This document shows, piece after piece, positions 10,993 through 21,197 of a stretch of DNA of 64,000 nt. Each line of letters starts with the position of its first letter. Position 1 is the first letter of the stretch. The notes beneath the pieces are model-generated. The model was not told the origin of the DNA. It worked only from the letters and a program-made list of their open reading frames with translations, and did not search any database. The position numbers and the translations under genes are program-made. Source of the DNA: Colwellia sp. MB3u-45 (lineage in GTDB: Bacteria; Pseudomonadota; Gammaproteobacteria; Enterobacterales; Alteromonadaceae); NCBI RefSeq assembly GCF_014077005.1, contig NZ_JACGVC010000050.1, positions 62,001 through 126,000 of the forward strand, given 5' to 3'.

Positions 10993-13900
10993 TTATTTTC
11001 CTTTTTTACCTTTTTTACCTTTCTTTGATTCACAGCTTGTAGCGGCATAAGCCATTTCATTAGTACCATTAGTGCTCATGTAAACTTCATTGACTTTGAC
11101 ACTGTCATGTTTTTTATGACAACGTTCTATTTCGCCTTGGAAATTCAAGGTTGCCATGCCACCTTCTGAACTCAACACTTGAAGGTCTTCGCCAGGTACT
11201 GGTGCTGTGCCATTGCCATCATTGAAATATGATGAGCCAACACTACCATCGTCATTTTCTATGCCAACGGTTAAGTTTGCAGGAATAAGCGGCAAGTCAG
11301 CATAAACAAACCAAATGTTTGAGGTATTCGTTTCTACCCAAACTTGGAAAGTAGAAGTGGTAGGGTCACCAAAAAATGGCACGTTTTCCCATTCATAAAT
11401 AGTGAACTGTCGTGGTCCTGCATCCAGTACAGCTACATACCAATTACCACCTGCAGCAAGATTTAAGTCTGACCAAAATGGCGCTAAAATATTATTAGGC
11501 AGTGAAACGTTGGGTAAATTTTGGTTGGACGCTCCAGCAGCAGAGCCACTGGCGGTGCCTACTTCAATGGTGCCATTCACCGACCAAATAACACTAGAGT
11601 AGGTTTGTCCATTGTAATCAAACGAGGGTACGTTCAGGGAGAATGAACCATCATCACAGTTTGCCGGACAACCAAAGGGTACAACTCCGAAGGCTCCTAA
11701 CGAGAAGTAGCCAAAAGGTGCTGGTGAGCTTTGTAAATTAAGGCCACCCACGTCAAGGAAAACGCTCCAGTCAACTTGATTATCATTTACGTTAACAGGA
11801 GATGCTTCTGAGCCATTAGTAATAGCGCTACTGACTGAGCCATCTACTAAACTCATGCCTACAGGTAACATGTCAGTAATATCAATAACATCAATTATTT
11901 GACCGTTAGTTACCTTGATTTCATAGTTAAGCACGTCACCTTCTTTCGCCGATGCCATATCGACAGTTTTTGACAAGTTAGGCGTTGAGCTTCGATTGGC
12001 GTTAGCGGCAATCGGCATGTGCAAGTCAACATAATGATGGCCCGACGATTTTAGCTTTAACTCACCAAAATTCCAGCCTGCTGGCGCTAATGTGGTGTCA
12101 GCCGTGATAGTTATAGTAGCGCTTTCACCTTGATGTAGTGAAATATTTTTAGGTGAAACGCTTACCTCCATGGTGTTACTTTTACCACTTAGCTTCCAAT
12201 GCCCGTGTTTGTCACCTGTATGCGTAACCACACGGGTCCAGCTACAGGTTCTTACACAGTTGCTTTCTTGCATACTGGCAATGTTTAAGGTACGAGGATC
12301 TCCGCCGGTATCTGGGTTAGCGGCAAGAAAGTTTGCAGGCGTCTCACTTAACACTAAGCCTGAGCGTAATACTTTATTGAGTTGTACTCTACCTGCACCA
12401 ACATCAAAGGGGTCTGCTGAAGTTATGCCATCATCTTTTAGAAGATGCTTAGTTTTAGAGGTCATCATTAAGGCAGATTTTATTTCATAAGGGGTCCAGT
12501 CGGTCAGCATGCCTACTAAAGCACCACTACCGGCATTATGCGGACTTGACATAGACGTGCCCGATAAAAAGGCAAATTCAGGCGAAGGTGTTACGCCGTC
12601 AGTATTAACTGCTGCCATAATGTCGACACCAGGAGCACCAATATCAGGCTTTAATATATCAAGGGTAGTATTTGGACCACGTGAACTAAAACCAGCAGTG
12701 ACATCGCCATTAGCTTTATCAAGATTAAGTGTATAACCTTGAATAGAGCCGATAGTATTGGCATTTGATGCAAGCCAGTTTTTCAGTATTTCACCATTAG
12801 TGAAACCTAAATGTACCCCAGGTAAAAAGTGAGCATCGCCAACAACGGCTTCACCGTTAGCCGCAGCATTGGCAAGTACAAAGCCACCAGCCCCACCTGC
12901 TAGCACATTAGCACCTTTTGCTGTACGTGCTATAGCACCACGATCACAAACCACTATTTCACCATTGAAATGACCTGCTGGAAATGGCACTAAGCATTGC
13001 TCCGGTGTGGCATCGTTTTGCGAACCATTTGCTGTTGGGAAGTTACCCGCAAACACGATAGGAGCAGGACCATAACCACGGGTAAAGCCCTTACCAAAAA
13101 TATTTGCTAAAACATCACCATCACTGGACATATCCACTACCGCGTTTTCTATTTTTCGGTTATGTGTCATTGCTGCGGTAGTACTTACCCAGGGAGAGTT
13201 ATGGGCAACCGTTGCCGCACCTGGGCCACTATTACCGGCAGAAGTTGATACATAAATACCGGCAGCCGTCGCATTTAAAAAACCGAGTTCTACGGGATCA
13301 CTATAAGGGTTTTCTCCCCCTGAAATAGAATAGTTTAATGATTGAATACCATTGGGCAGATTAGAAGCATCTACTACCACTTGGTCAATGGCGGCTAATA
13401 ACGCTGAACCCGGGCAGCTGTCAACACAAACATCATACATAATAATATTTGCATGAGGAGCAACACCTGATATATCACGAGTTAAATCAGTTGTTGGCGC
13501 ATACATAACCGCAGGTTTTACAAAGTTTCCTGCTGTGGTACTGGCCGTATGACTACCGTGACCATCACTGTCTTCAGGCGAGTTAGGATCGGCTGGTGTT
13601 TGCACCATATCCCAAGCACCTATCAGTTTGTCATTACAAAACCCTGGGTTAGTTTCACAATAGCTACCTGGCAGGTAATTGCCAGATCCTAATGGATTTT
13701 CATGATCATAACCATCACCGCCTATATCAGAAAATGAAGGATGATCATGATTAATACCGCTATCTAAGATGGCTACCACAGCGCCTTCACCCATTGAGCC
13801 TTGCATGTGATAACCGTGGTTACCATGTTGTTTACCATCACTATGACTACCTTGCCAGATTTTATCTGCCCCTATCCATTTTGGACCTACATCAGTCAAA

Positions 13901-14418
13901 AGATATTCAATGCGCTCTTTGCTGACACTAATGACATTGGGTAAGGTAGCCAACATTTTAGCTTCTTGTTGATTGAGCTCCATCGCGACACCATTAAAGG
14001 CATGTTGATATTTATATTTCACATCAACTTTACGACCAAAGGCACGTTCAGAATGTTCGACTAAATCCACTTGCTTGGTTTTTAAAAACTTAGCATATTG
14101 TTTACTTGCTTTTGAATTGGCATTGAGTGACTTCACTCCTAAAGTTGCCGGGTTTGTGGCGCTAAATGCTTCAATACCACCTTTATAGCTTGCTACTGAA
14201 GGTGCATTCATTCTGACTATATATATCGACTTTTTATGGTCTGCTGACACTTTTTTATAGTTTTCATTAATAGAAACAATACTCTTAGCCTGAAAGTCGT
14301 GCGCGGTTATATTTATCTTTTCAGCATTGGCCGAAAGCGCTACAAACATACCGAGAAAAAAGCTAGATAGTCGTTTTATATTATGTAAATTATAGGGGGG
14401 GATCTTTTTACTTATCAT
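10993..14418 (-). CDS. Secreted subtilisin-like (S8) serine protease with PA domain
   Basis: This exported 1141-residue peptidase has an N-terminal basic and hydrophobic stretch with the likely signal cleavage after ALSANA (residue 32). An I9-type propeptide follows (about 60-170). The catalytic triad is Asp219 (VAILDSGI), His287 (SDGHGSHT) and Ser622 (SGTSMSSP), with oxyanion Asn396 (SAGNSGPG). A PA domain is inserted at about 455-560. After residue 700 come fibronectin/DUF11-like beta domains, then a C-terminal region resembling adhesive extracellular domains. The last residues are KKGKKGKKGK; no rhombosortase or membrane anchor is seen. It probably degrades external protein for nutrition. 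It stands alone, convergent with the cyd operon. Confidence 0.92.
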   Translation of the reverse strand: MISKKIPPYNLHNIKRLSSFFLGMFVALSANAEKINITAHDFQAKSIVSINENYKKVSADHKKSIYIVRMNAPSVASYKGGIEAFSATNPATLGVKSLNANSKASKQYAKFLKTKQVDLVEHSERAFGRKVDVKYKYQHAFNGVAMELNQQEAKMLATLPNVISVSKERIEYLLTDVGPKWIGADKIWQGSHSDGKQHGNHGYHMQGSMGEGAVVAILDSGINHDHPSFSDIGGDGYDHENPLGSGNYLPGSYCETNPGFCNDKLIGAWDMVQTPADPNSPEDSDGHGSHTASTTAGNFVKPAVMYAPTTDLTRDISGVAPHANIIMYDVCVDSCPGSALLAAIDQVVVDASNLPNGIQSLNYSISGGENPYSDPVELGFLNATAAGIYVSTSAGNSGPGAATVAHNSPWVSTTAAMTHNRKIENAVVDMSSDGDVLANIFGKGFTRGYGPAPIVFAGNFPTANGSQNDATPEQCLVPFPAGHFNGEIVVCDRGAIARTAKGANVLAGGAGGFVLANAAANGEAVVGDAHFLPGVHLGFTNGEILKNWLASNANTIGSIQGYTLNLDKANGDVTAGFSSRGPNTTLDILKPDIGAPGVDIMAAVNTDGVTPSPEFAFLSGTSMSSPHNAGSGALVGMLTDWTPYEIKSALMMTSKTKHLLKDDGITSADPFDVGAGRVQLNKVLRSGLVLSETPANFLAANPDTGGDPRTLNIASMQESNCVRTCSWTRVVTHTGDKHGHWKLSGKSNTMEVSVSPKNISLHQGESATITITADTTLAPAGWNFGELKLKSSGHHYVDLHMPIAANANRSSTPNLSKTVDMASAKEGDVLNYEIKVTNGQIIDVIDITDMLPVGMSLVDGSVSSAITNGSEASPVNVNDNQVDWSVFLDVGGLNLQSSPAPFGYFSLGAFGVVPFGCPANCDDGSFSLNVPSFDYNGQTYSSVIWSVNGTIEVGTASGSAAGASNQNLPNVSLPNNILAPFWSDLNLAAGGNWYVAVLDAGPRQFTIYEWENVPFFGDPTTSTFQVWVETNTSNIWFVYADLPLIPANLTVGIENDDGSVGSSYFNDGNGTAPVPGEDLQVLSSEGGMATLNFQGEIERCHKKHDSVKVNEVYMSTNGTNEMAYAATSCESKKGKKGKKGK

Positions 14419-14583
14419 TGTTTATATCTCCAATTATTTGAAATAATTTCCGAGAAGCGCACAACAAAAGCGCTAATACATCACGGTAAAATATAATGTA
14501 ATAAAATGAATATTTACCTGTTTCTACCAAAATATTTTTTTAATTAATATCAATCACACCATTACAATTTATTTAAGTTACCT

Positions 14584-14623
14584 AAAGGTCAGTGCTTGTA
14601 TTTAGCCACTAGCACTGACCTTT
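14584..14623. repeat. Perfect 13-bp inverted repeat upstream of the protease gene
   Basis: AAAGGTCAGTGCT (14584-14596) and AGCACTGACCTTT (14611-14623) are separated by 14 bases. No T-run of terminator type follows on either strand. It lies about 165 bases upstream of the protease start and could be a regulatory hairpin or operator. Confidence 0.6.
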
Positions 14624-14990
14624 AAACCTTAAAAGGCCTTAGATATTATTTAAAAACAAGCAGAAATAATGGCTTATTTCTCCCGATACAACTCATATTT
14701 TGGTGTTTGTGTTAAATATCATAATTTCAATTATATTTTTGCTTTTATGAACGAAAGTCGTTCTTTATATACAAAAGCAATAATTATACTTTGATTAATC
14801 ATTTTTTAATTAACAACTCGTTATAGAAAGCAAACATTACGTTCGTTGTTAAGTGTAAAAATATGACAATTAGCTATAATTTATTACTGTTTATATAGTA
14901 AACACTTGAACTAACTCAGAGCTAGGGTAAGTCAATTTGCATAAAAACCACATTAAGATCTAGCTCAATGAGGTTTTCAATAAGACAGAA

Positions 14991-15006
14991 TGACCAATAT
15001 TGGTCA
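14991..15006. promoter_or_regulatory. 16-bp perfect palindrome, candidate operator
   Basis: TGACCAATATTGGTCA is perfectly self-complementary. It lies in the intergenic region about 570 bases upstream of the protease start and 200 bases beyond the end of the SulP gene. The binding protein is unknown. Confidence 0.4.
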
Positions 15007-15207
15007 AACATGAAACATCTAGCTACATCTTGTAATGATAGTTTTTCTTACTCATTTAGCCATCTTGCTCAACCAAATAATTTTAGTCAGCGCTATCACA
15101 ATTTCTTTCCACTGCGCGATGACTCAATCGCCTATATGTTTTTAAATGAAAGTATTGGCAAAGTGAATTAACTACATTCATAGTTTGATAAGCTCAAAAC
15201 AGTATGA

Positions 15208-16881
15208 CTATAGGCTTAACGGCGCTATTAGTGTGCGCTTTTCAACATAATTTAATGCCGCTTGTAGGGCTTCATGGCGATAGGTATAAGTGTTTTCTTT
15301 AGGCACCATAGCTAATAACTCAAATTTTTCTAATTGTTTTCGCGTTTGCTGATTTGGGCACAGTAAGAACACGGCACAATTTGCCTCTCGGGCATCTTTA
15401 ATCACATTTTCAAGCGCCAAACCGACGGTGACATCGAACATAGGTACGTCGGTTAAATCAAGAATCATCGCTTCATAATCACTGACACGGCTATGTTGAC
15501 GAGCAATAGCTTTTGAGACACTAAAAATCATCGGCCCTGAAAGATAAAAAAATAGCACTTTACCATTGGCGCGATCTAATAATACTCGTTCACCGTCGGT
15601 TAGCGGTACCACATCTTGATCTGTGTCACTGATCGCCTTTACTTGCTTGGCTTGTGCTCGACTCAGTTGTTCAATAATAAGGATGTTAGAGATAAATACG
15701 CCCAGCCCTACCGCTACAATCAAATCAACAAACACGGTTAATAACATAACGCCATACATAATCATCATGCCTTGTAGGCTGACTTTATGGGCGCGTTGAA
15801 TAAAGCTCCAATCTAAAATATTTAAACCAACATAAACCGCAATACCGGCTAATACGGCCATCGGAATAGGCTCGGTTAGGCCACCTGCAATTAATACCAC
15901 CAGTGTTAATACCAGTGCCCTCACCATGCCTGATAACGGCGAACGCGCGCCAACTTGAATATTAGTAACTGTGCCCATAGTGGCGCCAGCGCCAGGTAAA
16001 GCGCCAAATAATCCTGAGATCATATTGGCAAGCCCTTGGCCACGTAGCTCCTTATCTGAGTCATGCTCTTTTCGGGTCAGTGAGTCACCAATAACCGCGG
16101 TTAATAAAGTATCAATACAGCCTAGCGTGCCTAAAACAAGAGCATCAACCACCATGGTCATAAACATGTCAGCCGTAAAGTGTGGAATAACTAAAGCAGG
16201 TAAACCTGCAGGAATTTCTCCAATACGGCGAATACTGTCGATATCAAAAAATACAATGGACAATAAAGTCACGGCTACTAAAGCAACAAGTTGTGCAGGC
16301 ACGTATTTTCGATACTGTTTTGGGAAGAAAAATAATACCGCTAAGGTCAGTATGCCAAGTAATAACTCGCTAAAATTAATATTTGATAGGATATTAGGCA
16401 GTGCTGATATTGTGCCTAAAACTCCACCGGCTGGGGCAGCTTGGCCTAACAGTGGTGACAGTTGTAAAATAATTAAGATCACACCTATACCTGACATAAA
16501 GCCAGATATAACACTGTAAGGCATTAAGGTAATGTATTTACCCAACTTAAGTGTGCCGATTAATATTTGAAAGGCACCCGCCATCATGACCACAGTAAAT
16601 GCCATCGCCATGCCTGATTCAGGATATTTCGCCATCATACTGGTAAGCACAGCGGTCATGATCACTGTCATCGGCCCGGTAGGCTCTGAGATCAGCGATG
16701 TTGACCCGCCAAATAAGGCCGCAAAAAAACCAACTAAAATAGCCCCCCAAAGCCCGGCTTCAGCACCGGCTCCTGACGCTACGCCAAAAGCGAGCGCCAA
16801 GGGTAAAGAAATAATAGCGGTTGTGACACCACCAAAAATGTCACCTTTGAGATTTATATCGTTAAAGCGCTCACCAAACAA
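15208..16881 (-). CDS. SulP-family anion transporter with STAS domain
   Basis: This 557-residue inner-membrane protein has about 12 hydrophobic segments up to residue 405 and a cytoplasmic STAS domain at about 430-545 (GPMIFSVSKAIARQ and EAMILDLTDVPMFDVT). The SulP signature region includes EPTGPMTVIMTAVL near residue 66 and the GALPGAGATMGTVTN loop. SulP proteins carry sulfate, bicarbonate or other anions; the substrate cannot be told here. The start is TTG at 16881, supported by AAGGA at 16890-16894, eight bases upstream. The gene is isolated, with no carbonic anhydrase or sulfate assimilation gene beside it. Confidence 0.9.
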   Translation of the reverse strand: MFGERFNDINLKGDIFGGVTTAIISLPLALAFGVASGAGAEAGLWGAILVGFFAALFGGSTSLISEPTGPMTVIMTAVLTSMMAKYPESGMAMAFTVVMMAGAFQILIGTLKLGKYITLMPYSVISGFMSGIGVILIILQLSPLLGQAAPAGGVLGTISALPNILSNINFSELLLGILTLAVLFFFPKQYRKYVPAQLVALVAVTLLSIVFFDIDSIRRIGEIPAGLPALVIPHFTADMFMTMVVDALVLGTLGCIDTLLTAVIGDSLTRKEHDSDKELRGQGLANMISGLFGALPGAGATMGTVTNIQVGARSPLSGMVRALVLTLVVLIAGGLTEPIPMAVLAGIAVYVGLNILDWSFIQRAHKVSLQGMMIMYGVMLLTVFVDLIVAVGLGVFISNILIIEQLSRAQAKQVKAISDTDQDVVPLTDGERVLLDRANGKVLFFYLSGPMIFSVSKAIARQHSRVSDYEAMILDLTDVPMFDVTVGLALENVIKDAREANCAVFLLCPNQQTRKQLEKFELLAMVPKENTYTYRHEALQAALNYVEKRTLIAPLSL

Positions 16882-17380
16882 AACTTGATTCCTTGCCTTT
16901 GTTTAAATTAACTAATTCTAGCAAAACTTTAATGAGATAAGTACAGAAATAGCTTTAGATCAACGCTATTTAGATTGCCACAATAAGACACATTTATAAT
17001 AGTGATTTAAACCATAATGGCGAACATTACTGCGTGCAAATCCTACCCGAGATATAGTTAATATTAAACGAGATAAAATTAATCCCGTAAACTGCTATTA
17101 GTTTATCTATCACACGCAATGACAGCATGCATAGCCTTCTTTAAAAGGGTGAAATACCTCATACTGCGCTTCGCCAATGGTTAGCTATTATGATGTTTGG
17201 GCTTGTGTCTGATATGAATTAAAACCCCATCAATAAACAGAGTGTTAAAGGTTTTTCCAACAAGCTCTATTTTGATGCTAATGCTGATGAAAAGTTTACT
17301 TTTTAATTTGTTGAAAAAAAGATAAAAAAAATCCAATAACTAGGTATTGGATTTTATGATAAAACTTTCATTAACGCTGA
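16882..17380. other. Intergenic region between sulP and serS
   Basis: No gene is seen. The serS terminator lies at 17324-17355. The 5' leader of the SulP gene, including its AAGGA ribosome binding site, is at the left end. The centre shows no repeats or RNA-like structure that I could recognise. Confidence 0.5.
17324..17355 (-). terminator. Rho-independent terminator of serS
   Basis: On the minus strand ATCCAATA and TATTGGAT form an 8-bp stem around a 6-base loop, followed by a run of seven T residues. It lies 26 bases after the serS stop codon. Confidence 0.85.
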
Positions 17381-18667
<1,287 letters not shown>

Positions 18668-18686
18668 TCAGTGTTTTCTTTGTTAT

Positions 18687-19088
18687 TTACTTGTTAAAAA
18701 TAGATACAATATACATACCTAATGCCGCTGCAAAAATGCATAAACTGACATTAAGTAAGATGTTTATTGTCGCTTTAAATATGTCGCCTTGTTGTATTAA
18801 TAACAAGGTATCTAATGAGAAGGTCGAAAAGGTGGTAAATGCGCCTAAAAAGCCAATACCAATAAGTGTTCGATAAATACTAACCTCAATAACACCTTGT
18901 TCAATTAACCCATAAAGTGCTCCCATGATCAGGGAGCCGGAAATATTAACCGCCAGCGTCGCAAAAGGGAATCCTTTTCCGAGCCAATTGAAAATTAATT
19001 GTGAAATGTAAAATCTAAAACTCGCACCAAATGCACCCCCTATGGCGACAAATAGATATAAATAAAAGTTGCTTAGCGTATTAGTCAT
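18687..19088 (-). CDS. crcB: Fluoride ion channel CrcB/Fluc
   Basis: This small inner-membrane protein with four hydrophobic helices exports fluoride as a dual-topology dimer. Family motifs are [15 protein letters not shown], the central NISGSL with the conserved Asn, and [14 protein letters not shown] prefer the ATG at 19088 ([12 protein letters not shown], 133 residues), whose first eight bases contain the rarA stop. A GTG at 19103 in the same frame is possible. It sits between rarA and serS. No fluoride riboswitch is visible, so expression probably follows the housekeeping operon. Confidence 0.93.
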   Translation of the reverse strand: MTNTLSNFYLYLFVAIGGAFGASFRFYISQLIFNWLGKGFPFATLAVNISGSLIMGALYGLIEQGVIEVSIYRTLIGIGFLGAFTTFSTFSLDTLLLIQQGDIFKATINILLNVSLCIFAAALGMYIVSIFNK

Positions 19089-20436
19089 AACGTTTTTGGT
19101 CACTTTGTTGGTCTAACTGGTTTAAATAATTTAACTTATCACGCAGTTGCTTTTCTAATCCGCGATCTGTGGGTTGGTAAAGTGTTGTTTGGGCTATTGC
19201 TTCTGGAAAGTAATTCTCACCGGCAGCAAAACCACCAACTTCGTCATGAGCGTAACGATATTCTCCACCGTGCCCTAATTCTTTAGTAATAGCGCTGGTC
19301 GCATTTTTTAAATGTAGCGGTACGTCAAGGTCACTGGTTTTAGCGGCCAAAGCTTTTGCTTGATTGAATGCGGTATAAACGGCATTACTTTTCGGCGCTA
19401 ATGCCATATAAACTGTAGCTTGTGCAATCGCTCGTTCGCCTTCACTTGGACCAACACGTTGAAAAGTATCCCAAGCGTTCAGGGCTAATTGCATCGCCCT
19501 TGGATCAGCATTGCCAATATCTTCACTGGCAATCGCTAACAACCGACGAGCAACATACAGCGCATCACCACCACCGGTTAAAATACGGGCATACCAATAT
19601 AGTGCGGCGTCAGGGTCTGAGCCGCGAACTGATTTATGAAAAGCGCTAATTAAATCATAAAAGGCATCACCACCTTTGTCATACAGGGCAATTTTATTAC
19701 CCGCTACTTGAATGAGCTGGGCTTTATTCAGTATTTGTTGGTTATTTTCAACGTTAGTAATTTCTAAACAGTTCTCAAAGAGGTTAAGTAACCTACGGGC
19801 ATCACCATTTGCCAAAGCAATAAGTTGCTTTTTTGTTGCCTCGTCAATAATAATATCAAAGGTTGAGCTTTGCTCTTGATAACTTATCGCACGGGCCAAG
19901 ACATTACTGAGGTTGCTTTCACTGAGTTTTTTTAAGGTGTAAACACGAGCTCGCGATAATATCGCCTGATTGAGCTCAAAAGCCGGATTTTCAGTGGTTG
20001 CACCAATAAAAATAATAGTGCCGTCTTCAATATGTGGTAAGAAGGCATCTTGCTGACTTTTGTTAAAACGATGAACTTCATCAACAAATAGTACGGTTCT
20101 ACGTTGTTGGTGGGTAGCACGGTCTTTGGCATTTTCAATCGCCTGTCGTATATCTTTAATGCCTGACGTTACTGCAGAAACTCGTTCAATATCGGCATTG
20201 GCGTGATTGGCAATAATTTCTGCAATCGTGGTTTTACCTGTGCCAGGTGGCCCCCAAAATATAAGGGAATGCACCTTACCTTGCTCGATAGCCAAAGCTA
20301 ATGGCATGCCTTTAGCTAAGATATGTTCTTGGCCTTCATACTCAGCAAGCGATTTAGGTCTTAATTTTGCTGCTAAAGGCTTAAAACTGTCATCTTCAGC
20401 AAAACCTAGATCAAGTGAACCATTAGCGTTGATCAT
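19081..20436 (-). CDS. rarA: Replication-associated recombination ATPase RarA (MgsA)
   Basis: This 451-residue AAA+ ATPase of the clamp-loader family acts at stalled replication forks. Walker A is GPPGTGKT at residues 62-69, Walker B is [10 protein letters not shown] near 114, and sensor 1 is FIGATTENP. The C-terminal half contains the tetramerisation region with the conserved [11 protein letters not shown] and the KNAT and GYRYAHD-like motifs. It overlaps lolA by 14 bases upstream and crcB by 8 bases downstream. The lolA-rarA-serS order is as in E. coli. Confidence 0.96.
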   Translation of the reverse strand: MINANGSLDLGFAEDDSFKPLAAKLRPKSLAEYEGQEHILAKGMPLALAIEQGKVHSLIFWGPPGTGKTTIAEIIANHANADIERVSAVTSGIKDIRQAIENAKDRATHQQRRTVLFVDEVHRFNKSQQDAFLPHIEDGTIIFIGATTENPAFELNQAILSRARVYTLKKLSESNLSNVLARAISYQEQSSTFDIIIDEATKKQLIALANGDARRLLNLFENCLEITNVENNQQILNKAQLIQVAGNKIALYDKGGDAFYDLISAFHKSVRGSDPDAALYWYARILTGGGDALYVARRLLAIASEDIGNADPRAMQLALNAWDTFQRVGPSEGERAIAQATVYMALAPKSNAVYTAFNQAKALAAKTSDLDVPLHLKNATSAITKELGHGGEYRYAHDEVGGFAAGENYFPEAIAQTTLYQPTDRGLEKQLRDKLNYLNQLDQQSDQKRYD

Positions 20437-21196
20437 CTAAATAAACACCTTCGGGAACAGAAAACGTAAATAAATTCGCCTTAGGCGCTTTATCTTGATG
20501 TGTTAGGGTAATGACACTTAATTGGCCCGTGGCATCAAGAATATTAAACGCGGCAAGTTCGAGGTGGTTAAGCTTTTGTACAAAGCTAAGTTCTAAACTT
20601 TTAACACGAGCATTTTCATTGTTAGCGCTGATTAAATAACGATTATCTGTTAACTGCTTTACGCTATAATCTTGCCATAGCTGCTCGTCATTACTGGTGA
20701 TTAATAAAATGGGTGTATTAGCTATCGCACTTTCTAAGGTATAGACACTGACCTGTTCAACAAACGGGTCATAAAACCACAGGTTTTTACCGTCTGAAAC
20801 AATCAATGACTCATCGGGCATGATGGTTTGCCAATTTACTAAATTGGGTTTGCTAACGGCAAGTAACCCACTGCCTTGTTGTAATTTATTGCCCGCTTCA
20901 TCAAAAATTTGCTGATTAAACTCAGCGCTAAAAAATTCAATTTTAGCTAATATTGCCATTAATTCACGTTTACTGTCATCGGCCTTTTTTTCAGCGGTAT
21001 GAGATTCGACATTGCTAGTCGTCATGCTCACTTCATTGTTGGCAACACTGCTCTCTGCACTGGTTTTTACTGTGGTTTTTAGCTCTGCTATCACTTCACT
21101 TTCAGCACTTAAAGCAAGGCTAGTCGTTGATAATGCGGTACTAAAAAGTGTGGCGATGACCACAGCATTTTTTATCAATTTTGTCTTGGTTAGCAT
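20423..21196 (-). CDS. lolA: Outer-membrane lipoprotein carrier protein LolA
   Basis: This periplasmic chaperone takes lipoproteins from LolCDE to LolB. A signal peptide ([19 protein letters not shown]) is present. The mature protein has the LolA fold, with [21 protein letters not shown], the [13 protein letters not shown] segment, [15 protein letters not shown] and PILLI. At 257 residues it is longer than the about 205 of E. coli LolA. The excess is a Ser/Thr/Glu-rich, low-complexity stretch at about residues 30-75, between the signal peptide and the fold. The start codon has a strong AAGGAG seven bases upstream and follows the ftsK stop by one base. Confidence 0.93.
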   Translation of the reverse strand: MLTKTKLIKNAVVIATLFSTALSTTSLALSAESEVIAELKTTVKTSAESSVANNEVSMTTSNVESHTAEKKADDSKRELMAILAKIEFFSAEFNQQIFDEAGNKLQQGSGLLAVSKPNLVNWQTIMPDESLIVSDGKNLWFYDPFVEQVSVYTLESAIANTPILLITSNDEQLWQDYSVKQLTDNRYLISANNENARVKSLELSFVQKLNHLELAAFNILDATGQLSVITLTHQDKAPKANLFTFSVPEGVYLDDQR

Positions 21197-21197
21197 A

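Larger units (their letters stand above)
14419..15207. other. Non-coding region between S8 protease and SulP genes
   Basis: I see no credible gene in these 789 bases. They hold the hairpin at 14584-14623, which may lie in the protease leader, and a 16-bp perfect palindrome at 14991-15006. The left part should include the protease promoter, but no clear -35/-10 pair was found. A 67-codon open frame at 14968-15171 lacks features of a real protein. Confidence 0.5.

Noticed and set aside
14968-15171. 67-codon open frame upstream of the protease gene
   Set aside because: It has no recognisable domain, no clear ribosome binding site and contains the perfect palindrome at 14991-15006. It is better treated as non-coding.
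18687-19103. Fluoride riboswitch for crcB
   Set aside because: crcB overlaps rarA and has no leader, so no riboswitch can be present directly upstream.
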